From: Haloplanus sp. GDY1
GTDB taxonomy: Archaea > Halobacteriota > Halobacteria > Halobacteriales > Haloferacaceae
DNA: 64,000 nt
Assembly: GCF_023703775.1 (NCBI RefSeq)
Contig: NZ_CP098514.1
Coordinates: 1,612,001 to 1,676,000 of the forward strand
Direction of reading: 5' to 3'
The notes under the pieces were generated by a model, which was not told the origin of the DNA, made no database searches, and saw only the letters and a program-made list of their open reading frames with translations. Position 1 is the first letter of the stretch, and each line of letters opens with the position of its first letter. Below, piece by piece: positions 24,002 through 33,087 of this stretch. Position numbers and translations under genes: made by a program.

Positions 24002-25666
24002 ATGGGCTACGCAGTACGAATGCCGAAGATGGGGATGACGATGGAGGAGGGGACCGTGATCGAGTGGCACGTCGACGTCGACGGGACGGTCGAGGCCGAC
24101 GCCCCCCTCGTCGACGTCGAGAGCGAGAAGTCGGTCAACGAGGTGACCGCCCGGGAGGGCGGGACGCTCCTCGAACGGTTCGCCGACGCCGGCGACACGG
24201 TGGCGCCCGGCGACCCCATCGGGTACGTGGGCGACGCCGACGCCGAGGTGCCCGACGACGTCCGGGAGGAGGTCGGCGGGACGGCCGAGGAGAAAGAGGA
24301 GACGGCGGCGACCGACGCACCGACGGCGGCCGCGGGGACGACGGCCGACGGCCCGGTGTCCGTCCGCGAACTGTCCGCGGACGTGTCGCCCCGCGCCCGG
24401 GCGTACGCCGGCGACGCCGGGGTCGACCCCGCCGACCTCGACGCCATCTCGGGGTCCGGCCCGGGCGGGGCCGTGATCGAACGGGACGTGATCGAGGCCG
24501 TCGAAGCCGGCGACGCGGCGGACGGATCGGCCCAGGAGGGGCCGGCGATCCGCGAGGTTCGGGAGCTGACCGGGCTGCGGCGATCCGTCGCCGACCGGAT
24601 GACCACCTCGGCACGCGAGGCGCCACAGGTGACGCTGAACCGCCGCGTGGACGTCGGGGCGACGCTCGCGACGATCGACCGGCTCGCCGCCGACAGGGGC
24701 GTCGAGGTGTCGATCACGGACTTCCTGCTCGCCGCGGTCGCCAGGGCCGCCGAGGAGCATCCGGCGCTGAACGCCCGCTTCGTCGACGGCGAACACCGCA
24801 TCGCCAGCGACGTGAACGTCAGCGTCGCCGTCGACGTCGAGGGCGGCCTCGTCACGCCCGTCGTCGAGCGCGTGGGCGAACTCACCGTCGAGGGGATCGG
24901 TCGCGAGCGAGCGGCGCTCACGGAGGCCGTCCAGGCGGGGACACACGACGCCGCCGACCTGCAGGGCGGGACGTTCACCGTCACCAACCTCGGCATGTTC
25001 GGCGTCGACAGCTTCGACCCGCTCCTGAACCCCCCACAGGTGGCGATCCTCGGCGTCGGCCGCCTCCACACCGACGACGACGGCGCCGAACTCCCCCTCT
25101 CGCTCACCTTCGACCACCGCGTGGCCGACGGCGCGGACGCCGCCCGATTCCTCGCGGCGGTCGCGGACGCGCTCACCCGACCGCTCGAACTGATCGGCGG
25201 CGGCTCCGAGGGTGCCGACACGGGGCCGACGGCCGCCGACGAGTCGCCCCCCGCCCCGCCCGAGGGGACGGTCACCGCACGCTCCGCGGAGGGGTTATCC
25301 GCCACCGTCCGGGCGCGCGAGTTCGAGTGGCGCGCCGACGAACCCGAGGAGCGGGGCGGCACCGACAGCGCCGCGACGCCGGTCGAGCAGTTCCTCGGGA
25401 GCCTCTCGTCGTGTCTGGCCCTGACGACGCGGCTGATGGCCGACCGGCGCGACGTCGCCATCGAGACGATCACCGTCGAGGTGACGGCCGAGCCCTCCGT
25501 CCACGACATCGACGCGCTCGACGTGCAGGTCGAGGCGACCGCCGACGAGGACCCCGCGGACGTCGAGCGGGTCGTCACGGTCGCGGAGCGCGCCTGTCCG
25601 GTCAACGGGATCGTCTCGGAGGACGTCGACCGGTCGATCGGCGTGACCGTCTCCCGACCCTCGTAG
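24002..25666 (+). CDS. Dihydrolipoamide acyltransferase E2 fused to a C-terminal OsmC domain
   Basis: 554 residues. Lipoyl domain is 1-78, with lipoyl-lysine candidate Lys43 (ESEKSV). The peripheral subunit-binding domain is about 128-165. The acyltransferase core is about 185-395, with the catalytic DHRVADG (His372, Asp376). A proline-rich linker follows. Residues 421-554 form an OsmC-type domain with both family cysteines: Cys471 in SLSSCLAL and Cys532 in ACPVNG. OsmC/Ohr proteins reduce organic hydroperoxides and are recycled by lipoyl or dihydrolipoyl groups. The fusion could therefore couple a self-carried lipoyl domain to peroxidase activity. It serves the E1 pair at 20983-23003. E3 must come from elsewhere. 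Start 24002 is used because MGYAVRMPKMG is the canonical lipoyl N-terminus. Confidence 0.88.
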   Translation: MGYAVRMPKMGMTMEEGTVIEWHVDVDGTVEADAPLVDVESEKSVNEVTAREGGTLLERFADAGDTVAPGDPIGYVGDADAEVPDDVREEVGGTAEEKEETAATDAPTAAAGTTADGPVSVRELSADVSPRARAYAGDAGVDPADLDAISGSGPGGAVIERDVIEAVEAGDAADGSAQEGPAIREVRELTGLRRSVADRMTTSAREAPQVTLNRRVDVGATLATIDRLAADRGVEVSITDFLLAAVARAAEEHPALNARFVDGEHRIASDVNVSVAVDVEGGLVTPVVERVGELTVEGIGRERAALTEAVQAGTHDAADLQGGTFTVTNLGMFGVDSFDPLLNPPQVAILGVGRLHTDDDGAELPLSLTFDHRVADGADAARFLAAVADALTRPLELIGGGSEGADTGPTAADESPPAPPEGTVTARSAEGLSATVRAREFEWRADEPEERGGTDSAATPVEQFLGSLSSCLALTTRLMADRRDVAIETITVEVTAEPSVHDIDALDVQVEATADEDPADVERVVTVAERACPVNGIVSEDVDRSIGVTVSRPS

Positions 25667-25714
25667 CCATCGGGACGGGGAGGAGTTTTACCCGCCCCCG
25701 CCGTGGGTCGGGCC

Positions 25715-26620
25715 ATGCTATCGGATAGCGTACTGGTCGTCACCGGGGCGGGGCGGGGCATCGGTCGAGCGGTCGCAATCGAACTGGCCGGGGCGGGCGC
25801 GACGGTCGTGGTCAACGACCTCGGCGCGTCCGTCGAGGGGGAGGGAGCAAACGAGGACCCGGCGAGGGAGACGGTCGCGACCATCGAGGCGGCGGGCGGG
25901 ACGGCCACGGCACACGTGGGCGACGTGACCGACCCCTCGTACACGGCGTCGCTTCTCGCGGACGCCGCGGAGGCCCACGGCCGGGTCGACGGCGTCGCCA
26001 ACTTCGCGGGCGCCGCCGACCCGGCGCCGATCCACGAGATGTCCCTCGACCAGTGGGAGCGAGTGGTCGACGTCCACCTCCGGGGGCACTTCTGCCTGCT
26101 CAGGAGCGCCGCGCGGCAGTGGATCGACGCCGACGGGGACCGGGACCGCTCGTTTCTCTGTGTCTCCAGTCAGTCCGCCCTCGGTCACTACGCCATGGCG
26201 AACTACACGGCGGCGAAGGCGGGCATCCTCGGGCTGATGCGGACCGCCGCGAACGAACTGGCAGAACACGGCGTCCGGGTGAACGCGCTGTTTCCGAGCG
26301 GAACGACGCGGCTGTCCGACGCCCTCACCGACGACGCGTACCGGGATCCCGTCCCGCCGGAGCAGGTGGCGCCGATGGTCGCGTACCTGCTCGGCGACGC
26401 CGCGGCCGACGTCACCGGCTGTACGTTCAGGGCGGGCGGCGAGGAGATCGGCTTCGTCACCGATCCCGAGATGTCCCGCCTCGCCTACCGCGAGGACGGG
26501 TGGACGGCGGAGGCGGTCGCCGAGCAGTTCCCCGACGTCACCGCCGGGATCGACCTCGACCGGTCCGAGACGCTCGTGAGCGAGCGGTACGGCCTCGACG
26601 CCGAGGGGATGGGCGGGTAG
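25715..26620 (+). CDS. Short-chain dehydrogenase/reductase (SDR)
   Basis: 301 residues. Cofactor loop TGAGRGIGRA is at the N-terminus, an NNAG-equivalent NFAGAAD near residue 95, Ser in VSSQSA, and Tyr-x3-Lys in NYTAAKAG. The C-terminal extension beyond 250 (YREDGWTAEAVAEQF) matches the class related to the multifunctional peroxisomal 3-hydroxyacyl-CoA dehydrogenases. It therefore probably acts on a hydroxyacyl-CoA or keto-ester. GTTTTACC at 25685-25692 is a TATA-like element about 27 bases upstream, supporting ATG 25715. Confidence 0.87.
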   Translation: MLSDSVLVVTGAGRGIGRAVAIELAGAGATVVVNDLGASVEGEGANEDPARETVATIEAAGGTATAHVGDVTDPSYTASLLADAAEAHGRVDGVANFAGAADPAPIHEMSLDQWERVVDVHLRGHFCLLRSAARQWIDADGDRDRSFLCVSSQSALGHYAMANYTAAKAGILGLMRTAANELAEHGVRVNALFPSGTTRLSDALTDDAYRDPVPPEQVAPMVAYLLGDAAADVTGCTFRAGGEEIGFVTDPEMSRLAYREDGWTAEAVAEQFPDVTAGIDLDRSETLVSERYGLDAEGMGG

Positions 26621-26653
26621 TCGACGGCCGGGTCGACGGCCGGGTCGACGGCC
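26621..26653. repeat. 12-base tandem repeat (TCGACGGCCGGG), 2.75 copies
   Basis: It lies directly after the SDR stop codon: 26621-26632, 26633-26644 and a 9-base partial copy. It is probably replication slippage. Confidence 0.7.
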
Positions 26654-26660
26654 CCCCGTA

Positions 26661-26670
26661 GAGTTATCAC
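26661..26670 (+). promoter_or_regulatory. TATA-like element of the second SDR gene
   Basis: AGAGTTATCA is centred about 27 bases before the ATG at 26692. Confidence 0.35.
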
Positions 26671-26691
26671 GTCACGCGTACCCGTGACGCC

Positions 26692-27477
26692 ATGGCGAAC
26701 GCCACGTTCGACTACGACGGCGAGACCGTGATCGTGACCGGCGGGAGTTCGGGCATCGGCCGTGCCATCGCACTCGCGTTCGGGGACGCGGGCGCGACGG
26801 TCGTCAACGCGGACCTGCAACCCGACCACCACGGCGACGGGGACGTGACCCCGACCCACGAGGCCATCGAGGCCGAGGGCGGCCGCGCCCTGTTCGTCGA
26901 GACCGACGTCGCCGACCGGTCGGCCATCGAGTCGGTCGTCGACGCGGCCCGCGAGTTCGGCGGCGTCGACGTGATGGTCAACAACGCCGGGACGCACGTC
27001 CCCGGGTCGGTGCTGGACGTCGGTCAGGACGAGTACGACCTGATGGAGTCGGTCAACGTCGGCGGCGTGTTGTTCGGCTGCCAGGCGGCCGCGGCCGACA
27101 TGCTCGACCGGGGCGAGGAGGGGTCGATCGTCAACACCGCCTCCATCCGCACCGACACGGCCCTGGGGGACCAGATCCTCTACAACCTGACGAAGGGTGC
27201 GGTGAAGATGATCACCCGGACCGCCGCGCTCGAACTGGCCGACCGAGGAATCCGCGTCAACGGCATCTCCCCCGGACGGACGGTGACGGCGCTCGCCGAG
27301 GGGACGGAGAAGGCCGAGGAGTGGTCCGAGAGCGACGACCTCGTGAAACCGATCCCGATGGGTCGTCCGGCGGCGCCCGACGAGATAGCGCCGGGGGCGC
27401 TGTTTCTGGCCAGCGACGCCGCCGGCTACGTCACCGGCGAACTCCTGACCATCGACGGCGCCTGGTCGATCTACTGA
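26692..27477 (+). CDS. Short-chain dehydrogenase/reductase (SDR), glucose-dehydrogenase/ketoreductase type
   Basis: 261 residues, classical SDR. Motifs are TGGSSGIGRA (cofactor), VNNAGTH, a serine in NTASIRT, and YNLTKGAVK (catalytic Tyr and Lys). The C-terminus GYVTGELLTIDGAWSIY matches the family's usual ending. It oxidises or reduces a secondary alcohol with NAD(P). It is separated from the preceding SDR by a tandem repeat and its own TATA-like element, and converges on the MDR dehydrogenase. Confidence 0.88.
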   Translation: MANATFDYDGETVIVTGGSSGIGRAIALAFGDAGATVVNADLQPDHHGDGDVTPTHEAIEAEGGRALFVETDVADRSAIESVVDAAREFGGVDVMVNNAGTHVPGSVLDVGQDEYDLMESVNVGGVLFGCQAAAADMLDRGEEGSIVNTASIRTDTALGDQILYNLTKGAVKMITRTAALELADRGIRVNGISPGRTVTALAEGTEKAEEWSESDDLVKPIPMGRPAAPDEIAPGALFLASDAAGYVTGELLTIDGAWSIY

Positions 27478-27492
27478 GACCGGCGGCGGCCC

Positions 27493-28554
27493 TCAGGGGA
27501 TGATGAGCGTCTTCAGGGAGTCCTGACTGTCCGCGCACTCGGTCTCCGTCTCGAACACCTCGGGGAGTTCGTCGAGCGAGTAGCGAGCCGAGTTGTCGAG
27601 GATGGTCTGAACGTCGAAGACGTCCCGAGCGACCGCACGGTAGGCCTCGCGGGCGTACTCCACGGCCTGCAGTTCGGTGTAGTGCATCGCGTTGAGGTTC
27701 TGAACCTCCAGTCCGTCCTCGTGGAAGCGGTGGAAGCAGAACTCGTCGATGGGCTCGTAGTTGTCGCCGTACAGCGCCAGGACGCCGTTGTGTGCGACCA
27801 TGCCGAGCGCCTGTTTGATGCCCACGCCCGTCCCGCCGACGGCCTCGACGGCCACGTCGACGCCCTCGTCGTCGGTCAGTTCGTCGACCCGTTCGACCGG
27901 GTCCTCCTCGCTCGCGTCGATGGTCACGTCCGCCCCCATCCCCTCGGCGATGTCCAGTTTCTCGTCGACCACGTCGACGGCGATGACCTGGGACGCCCCC
28001 GACTCGATGGCCCCCTGGAGCATGACGTTCCCGGCGAAGCCGACGCCGTTGACCGCGACGGTGTCGCCGAGTTTGACGTCCATGCGGCGGGCGGCCCAGG
28101 CCGCACACGCCAGCGCCTCGTACAGGCACCCGACCTCGAAGTCGACGCCGTCGGGAATCGGCTGGACGTTCGAGACGTCGGTCACCCAGTAGTCGGTGTA
28201 GGTCGGGTAGTAGAGGCTGCCGACCCGGTCGCCGACGGACACCTCCCCGCCGCCGAGGTACGTGTCCACCGCCGACCCGACGGCCTCGATGGTCCCGCCG
28301 CCCTCGTGTCCCAGCGGCCCCATCGGGTAGGAGTGCCGCCGCCCCTCGCCGTCGTGGTACTCCCCGCCCTCGGTCGGCCGGCCCCGCGCCTCGTCCTCCT
28401 CCCGGACGGTGATCCCGCGGTAGAAGTACCGCTCGGATCCGCACACCGACGCCTGCTGTGTGTTGACGAGGACGTCGTTGGGACCGAGTTCGGGCAGTTC
28501 GACCGTGTCCATTGTGATCTCTCCCACGTCGAGATACGCGACTCTCGTCTCCAT
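27493..28554 (-). CDS. Medium-chain (MDR) alcohol dehydrogenase lacking the structural zinc site
   Basis: 353 residues. Catalytic-zinc type residues appear in SVCGSERY and LGHEGGG, with a second acidic/cysteine ligand region at LYEALACAAW. The Rossmann loop is NGVGFAGN. The lobe that normally binds structural zinc (four clustered Cys) has none; the region reads VGSLYYPTYTDYW instead. Start METRVAYLDV is supported by a T-rich minus-strand element (CCTTTTTC, 28574-28581) 20-27 bases upstream. The physiological substrate is unknown; it may be a polyol or hydroxy acid. Confidence 0.85.
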   Translation of the reverse strand: METRVAYLDVGEITMDTVELPELGPNDVLVNTQQASVCGSERYFYRGITVREEDEARGRPTEGGEYHDGEGRRHSYPMGPLGHEGGGTIEAVGSAVDTYLGGGEVSVGDRVGSLYYPTYTDYWVTDVSNVQPIPDGVDFEVGCLYEALACAAWAARRMDVKLGDTVAVNGVGFAGNVMLQGAIESGASQVIAVDVVDEKLDIAEGMGADVTIDASEEDPVERVDELTDDEGVDVAVEAVGGTGVGIKQALGMVAHNGVLALYGDNYEPIDEFCFHRFHEDGLEVQNLNAMHYTELQAVEYAREAYRAVARDVFDVQTILDNSARYSLDELPEVFETETECADSQDSLKTLIIP

Positions 28555-29133
28555 ACCGGTGGCACAGGGGGTGGGGTGAAAAAGGCTTGCTCCCGGGGCG
28601 GCGCGACGTGACCGTCGGTGGGTACGTCCCGCCGGCGGCCACCCCCGGTCGCATCGGGCCTCGACCACGGACGACGACGCTCCCCGACCGCCCGCTCGGC
28701 GAGATCGACGAAAATATCATAAATACAGATATCATCGTATATTGAGGATTTACTCGGCGGTGGTCGTGCCGTTCCCACGCGGTAGTCCCGCGACGACGAG
28801 ATCCAGATCCGGTCGAACTCGACTCGTCGGCGGATTTTCCCACGCCACTTCGGTACACGACGCGACGACCGAGACGGCTCTTCGCGTCCGCGCCACGTAT
28901 CGTCAGAGAGCCGGAACCGGCCCCGCTGTCGCCAGTACCGTTCGAAACCGCCGCCTCGATGGCGGGAGACCGCTACCGGACGCCCGAACGGGCCGAATAT
29001 GTCGAAGTTCGCAGATGATCGAAATAAATACGATATCGGACGTGTTCGACCCCGTCACGGAACCACGGACGGGCGACACGCCGGCGTCCGGACCGAGCGT
29101 GTGGTTCGAACGGCGCGGGATCGTAGGACCCGA
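28555..29133. other. 579-base intergenic region with AT-rich direct repeat
   Basis: No gene is supported. Besides the proximal promoter of the MDR gene it contains two AT-rich islands that share a motif: ATAAATACAGATATC at 28719-28733 and ATAAATACGATATC at 29024-29037. They are about 305 bases apart in the same orientation. The rest is GC-rich and unremarkable. Confidence 0.5.
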
Positions 29134-30525
29134 TCAGTCGTCGGCGGCCGCGTCGGCGGTGCCCGTCCCGACGGATCCGTCGACGGCGTCGTCGCGGGGG
29201 AAGTTGTCGATGGTATCGGCGCGGAACGCCGCCTCGTCGAACTCGTACGCCCCGTCGAGGAAGTCGAGCAGCGTCCGCGTGTCCCGCATGGCGTTCTTGA
29301 GGCAGGTCGACGCGCCCGGCGACGGCGTGATGTTGAAGATGACGTCGTCGCCGACGATCTTCGCCTCACCCATGTCGAGGGATCGCTCCGAGGTGTCGAC
29401 GATCTGTGGCCGGACGCCGCCGTAGCCCTCCGCGCGCTCGATGTCCTCCAGGTCGACACCGGGGACGACCTTCCGGACGTGCGGGAGGAACTCGCGTCGC
29501 CCGACCTCGGGGAGGTCGTAGACGAGGTTCCGGAGGACGTAGGGGAGCAACACCCGGTCGGAGAGAACGTTGGCGTAACTGAGCGCCGCCGCGGCGTTCA
29601 GTCCGAACACGTCGAGGAAGTCGGTCACCGTGGAGAGACGGCCGCGTTCGAGCGTCGGGACGACCTTCGCGGTCGGCCCGAACCGCGTGATGCTCGGATC
29701 GTGGACGTCCGCGTCGCCGTGGACGGCGGCGAAGGGCAGTTTCTTCATCTGCAGCGTGTACACCTTCCCGTTCAGGAGGTCGTCCGCGAGGAAGAAGCTC
29801 CCCGCGACGGGGAGGAGGACCTTGTCCTGCCCGTAGCCGAGTTCCTTCGCGATCTGGAGGCTGTGTGAGCCGGCGGCGACGACCGTCGCGGAGCAGTCGA
29901 ACCGACCGTCGGTCGTCTCGATGGTGTGGCCGTCGACCGTGGGCGTGACCGCCGTGACCTCCGTCCCGGTGTAGACGTCGACGCTCGGCTCCTCGGCCGC
30001 CCGGTCGACGAACGACCGCGCCGTCGCGCCGTAGTCGACGACGTACCCGTCCGGCGTCTGGAGGGCGAGCAGGTCGACCCCGGGATCGCGTCCCTCGACC
30101 ACCGCGGGTTCGATCTCCGCGATCTCCTCGCGGCCGATGGGACGGAGCTTGGGAAAGAGGTCGCCGAACCCCTCCTCGTGGTACCGGCGTTCGAGCTGTG
30201 GCACCTCGTCGTCGCCGACGGCGAGCACCATCTTGCTCCGCTTGGCGTGCATCTCCCGGTCGGAATCGTGGCGTTCCAGGTAGCCGGCGAGCAGTTCCGC
30301 CCCCTCTTTCACCTCCCGCGCCTTCTCCAGGCTGTAGTTGGTCTCGATGTCCCCGAAGTGAAGCGTCTGGGAGTTGTTCGTGTGGTGGGAGTTGATCGCC
30401 GCCACCTCCGACTCCTTCTCGATCAGCGCGATGGAGTCGACGTCGGTGAACTTCGCCGTGGTGTAGAGGAGCGACGCGCCGCTGATGCCGCCGCCGACGA
30501 TTACCAGATCGTATGTGCCGGACAT
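29134..30525 (-). CDS. FAD-dependent oxidoreductase, malate:quinone oxidoreductase (Mqo)-like
   Basis: 463 residues. The FAD-binding Rossmann motif is at the extreme N-terminus (VIVGGGISGASLLY). The segment containing NNSQTLHFGDIETNYS resembles the Mqo signature around the flavin. Near the C-terminus PSPGASTCLKNAM matches the Mqo ending (SPGAST). Mqo oxidises L-malate to oxaloacetate at the membrane and reduces quinone. Identity is by family pattern; a 2-hydroxyglutarate or other hydroxyacid oxidase remains possible. The longer frame to 30597 is rejected because MSGTYDLVIVGGG is the natural start. Confidence 0.78.
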   Translation of the reverse strand: MSGTYDLVIVGGGISGASLLYTTAKFTDVDSIALIEKESEVAAINSHHTNNSQTLHFGDIETNYSLEKAREVKEGAELLAGYLERHDSDREMHAKRSKMVLAVGDDEVPQLERRYHEEGFGDLFPKLRPIGREEIAEIEPAVVEGRDPGVDLLALQTPDGYVVDYGATARSFVDRAAEEPSVDVYTGTEVTAVTPTVDGHTIETTDGRFDCSATVVAAGSHSLQIAKELGYGQDKVLLPVAGSFFLADDLLNGKVYTLQMKKLPFAAVHGDADVHDPSITRFGPTAKVVPTLERGRLSTVTDFLDVFGLNAAAALSYANVLSDRVLLPYVLRNLVYDLPEVGRREFLPHVRKVVPGVDLEDIERAEGYGGVRPQIVDTSERSLDMGEAKIVGDDVIFNITPSPGASTCLKNAMRDTRTLLDFLDGAYEFDEAAFRADTIDNFPRDDAVDGSVGTGTADAAADD

Positions 30526-30681
30526 TGTCGTGGGAGTTGCCTGCGTGGCTGTGCTCCAGACTGATAACTCATTTTTTCTCCGTCTCGATCTAGACAATTA
30601 ACGAAGCGGCTGTCGACGGCGTGTCCGGGCGGGCGACGCGGAGCGCAGCGCAGGTCGGGGGCGGCCGATTCAGCGGCCGAC

Positions 30682-31869
30682 TCAGCGGCGGACGAAGTCG
30701 GCGTCGTTCGACAGCCGGTCGATCCCCGTCCCGGTGCCGGTCGCCGCGCCGCGGGTCTGGATGATGTTGAACGCCGTCACCAGGTCCGAGCGGGAGATGA
30801 GCCCGACGAGTTCGCCCGCCTCGTCGACCACGGGGAGACGGCCGACGCCCTCGCGTTGCATCGTCGAGATGGCGTCCATCGCGTCCGCGTCCGGCGAAAT
30901 CGTCACCAGTTCGGTCGCCATCACGTCCTCGACGCGGTAGGCGTCCCGTTCCACCTCGCGCACCTCGCGGGTGTCGTCGAGGGTGACCATCCCGACGAGA
31001 CTCCCGCTCCGGAGGACGGGGTAGCCGGTGTGGCGCTCGCGGAACATCCGGTCGGTGAGCGTCGTCAGCGAGGTGTCCGCGGTGACCGTGTCGAGTTCCG
31101 CCGCGGGCGTCATGATGTCGCCGACGGTGACGTCCTGGAACGCCGCCTTCATCACCGTCTGCTGGGCCTCGCTGGAGGCGCCGATGTAGATGAAGAAGGC
31201 GAGCGCCACCAGAAACAGGTTGGCGAAGACCCCGACGATGGCGAGGACGACGGCGAACAGTTTGCCCACCTCGGCGGCGATCTGGGTCGCCCGGGCGTGG
31301 GGACGGGTCCGCGCGAGCAGCGCCCGGAGGACGCGCCCCCCGTCCATCGGGAAGCCGGGGAGCATGTTGAAGACGGCCAGCGCGACGTTCGTCAGGGCGA
31401 GGTACGCGAGGACGAACTGCACGGCCGGGAGGCCGCCGGGGATCAGCCTGAAGGCGACGTAGGAGAGGACGCCGAGCGCGACGCTGACTATCGGGCCGGC
31501 GACGGCGATGGTGAACTCCTGTTTCCAGTCTTCGGGCATCTCGGTGAACCGGGCGACGCCGCCGAACAGCCAGAGGGTGATCGAGTCGATGTGGTAGCCG
31601 TACCGCATGGCGACAAGCGAGTGGCCGAACTCGTGGAGGAGGACACAGAGGAACAGGCCGGTGGCCGCCGCCGCGCCGAGGAGCCACGGCGTCGACCCGC
31701 CGGTGAGCGCGGCGGCGGGCATCGCGGCCCCGAAGACGCCGTTGAGGACGCCGACGAGGTTCCCCACGTCGGACCCGATCAGCCAGGCGAACAGGGGAAG
31801 CACCAGCAGGAAGGTCAGGTCGAGCTTGATGGGAATGCCGAACGCGCTCCCGATGCGGATGCCGCGCAT
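30682..31869 (-). CDS. Site-2 protease family (M50) membrane metalloprotease with two C-terminal CBS domains
   Basis: 395 residues. About six membrane segments lie in residues 10-235, including HEFGHSLVAMRYG (HExxH zinc site) and NMLPGFPMDGGRVLR (third zinc ligand Asp). Two CBS motifs follow from about 250 (VGDIMTPAAEL, VEDVMATELVTI). S2P enzymes cleave membrane-anchored regulators inside the bilayer, and CBS domains sense adenine nucleotides. The gene stands alone. GAGTTAAG on the minus strand at 31892-31899 is a TATA-like element about 27 bases upstream. Confidence 0.9.
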   Translation of the reverse strand: MRGIRIGSAFGIPIKLDLTFLLVLPLFAWLIGSDVGNLVGVLNGVFGAAMPAAALTGGSTPWLLGAAAATGLFLCVLLHEFGHSLVAMRYGYHIDSITLWLFGGVARFTEMPEDWKQEFTIAVAGPIVSVALGVLSYVAFRLIPGGLPAVQFVLAYLALTNVALAVFNMLPGFPMDGGRVLRALLARTRPHARATQIAAEVGKLFAVVLAIVGVFANLFLVALAFFIYIGASSEAQQTVMKAAFQDVTVGDIMTPAAELDTVTADTSLTTLTDRMFRERHTGYPVLRSGSLVGMVTLDDTREVREVERDAYRVEDVMATELVTISPDADAMDAISTMQREGVGRLPVVDEAGELVGLISRSDLVTAFNIIQTRGAATGTGTGIDRLSNDADFVRR

Positions 31870-32091
31870 ACGGAGCCTTGCGACGGGACGGACTTAACTC
31901 TTGCAAGGGAGGGGAGTCGCGGGCGTCGGCGCGGTTGGCGTTCGCACGCGCGACCGGTGACCGAACCGGCGTCGTCGTTCGGTCCCGAGCCGACCGTCCC
32001 GGTGGGACGGGCGGCGGGCGGCCCGTGGAGCGACTCGGCGCAACGACGAGCGTGGGATCGAGCCGGAGGGCCGGGTCCCCGACCCACCCCG

Positions 32092-33087
32092 CTACTTGAG
32101 AAGCGAGTCGGACATCCGTTCCGGGAAGCCGACGACGAGCTGATAGAGGCTCAACCCCTCCTCGTCGTCCCCCTCGCGGAGGTACGACCGCGTTCGCTGG
32201 CTGACCATCTCGACCGAGAGAACCAGCAGGACGATGAACAGGATCGTCGCCATCATATTGGTGAACTGGAAGGTCTGCTGCTCGATCGACAGCGTCACGC
32301 CCAGGCCGCCGGCACCGATGATCCCGAGGCCGACCGCGGAGCGGACGTTGTTTTCCAGAATGAACATCGCCCAGGCGATGAACGGTCGAACGATCTGGGT
32401 GATCATCCCGAACGTGATCACCTGTGGCTTACCGGCGCCGGTACTCCTGATCCCCTCGATGGGTCCGTCGTCGATCTCTTCGAGTTCGTCGGTGAGCAGC
32501 CGACCCAACTCCCCGATGGTGTCGGTGCCGATGGCGAGCGTCGCGGTCACCGGGGAGATACCACCCAAGGGGACGTAGATCAGTGCCCAGACGAGCGAGG
32601 GGATCGAGCGAATGATGCTCATGACGCCCCGGAAGAGGAAATTGAGCGGGAAGGGAGTGACACGCTCGTTGCCGAGGATGCCGAAAAGCAACGCCAGCGG
32701 CGCGCCCATGATGGTCCCGGCGAGGGCGATCGCGAGCGTTATGCCGGCTTCCCCCACCAGCCCGGCTTCGTTCACGAACCGGTAGTACCGGCCGACGTCG
32801 ACGAACGGGATCACGCCGAAATACAGCTTCGGCGGGAAGTACTGGGTGAGGGCGTCGGCGAACTCCGGCCAGTACTGGAGCCACTCCTCCCGCCAGAACC
32901 CGGCCATGACCAGCGAACCGGCGAACAGTATCGCGATACCGACGAGCAGGACACACTGGGAGAGGCGTCGCACCAGTCGTTCGCGACGCAACTCGGTGTG
33001 CCGCCGTTCGATGGCCGAGTCCTCCCCGTCCCCGTCGAGAGACCCAGGGAGTATCTCGTCGACCAGCGAGTCCGAATCGGTACTCAT
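32092..33087 (-). CDS. phnE: Phosphonate/phosphate-type ABC transporter permease (PhnE family)
   Basis: 331 residues. An N-terminal cytosolic stretch with SLDGDGEDSA is followed by a first membrane helix at about 42-65. A BPD-type transmembrane domain (about 120-300) carries the EAA-loop-like segment EIDDGPIEGIRSTGAGKPQVITFG in parts. It is the last gene of a phnD-phnC-phnE operon and overlaps phnC by 4 bases. It forms the channel for a phosphonate, phosphite or phosphate importer. Confidence 0.88.
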   Translation of the reverse strand: MSTDSDSLVDEILPGSLDGDGEDSAIERRHTELRRERLVRRLSQCVLLVGIAILFAGSLVMAGFWREEWLQYWPEFADALTQYFPPKLYFGVIPFVDVGRYYRFVNEAGLVGEAGITLAIALAGTIMGAPLALLFGILGNERVTPFPLNFLFRGVMSIIRSIPSLVWALIYVPLGGISPVTATLAIGTDTIGELGRLLTDELEEIDDGPIEGIRSTGAGKPQVITFGMITQIVRPFIAWAMFILENNVRSAVGLGIIGAGGLGVTLSIEQQTFQFTNMMATILFIVLLVLSVEMVSQRTRSYLREGDDEEGLSLYQLVVGFPERMSDSLLK

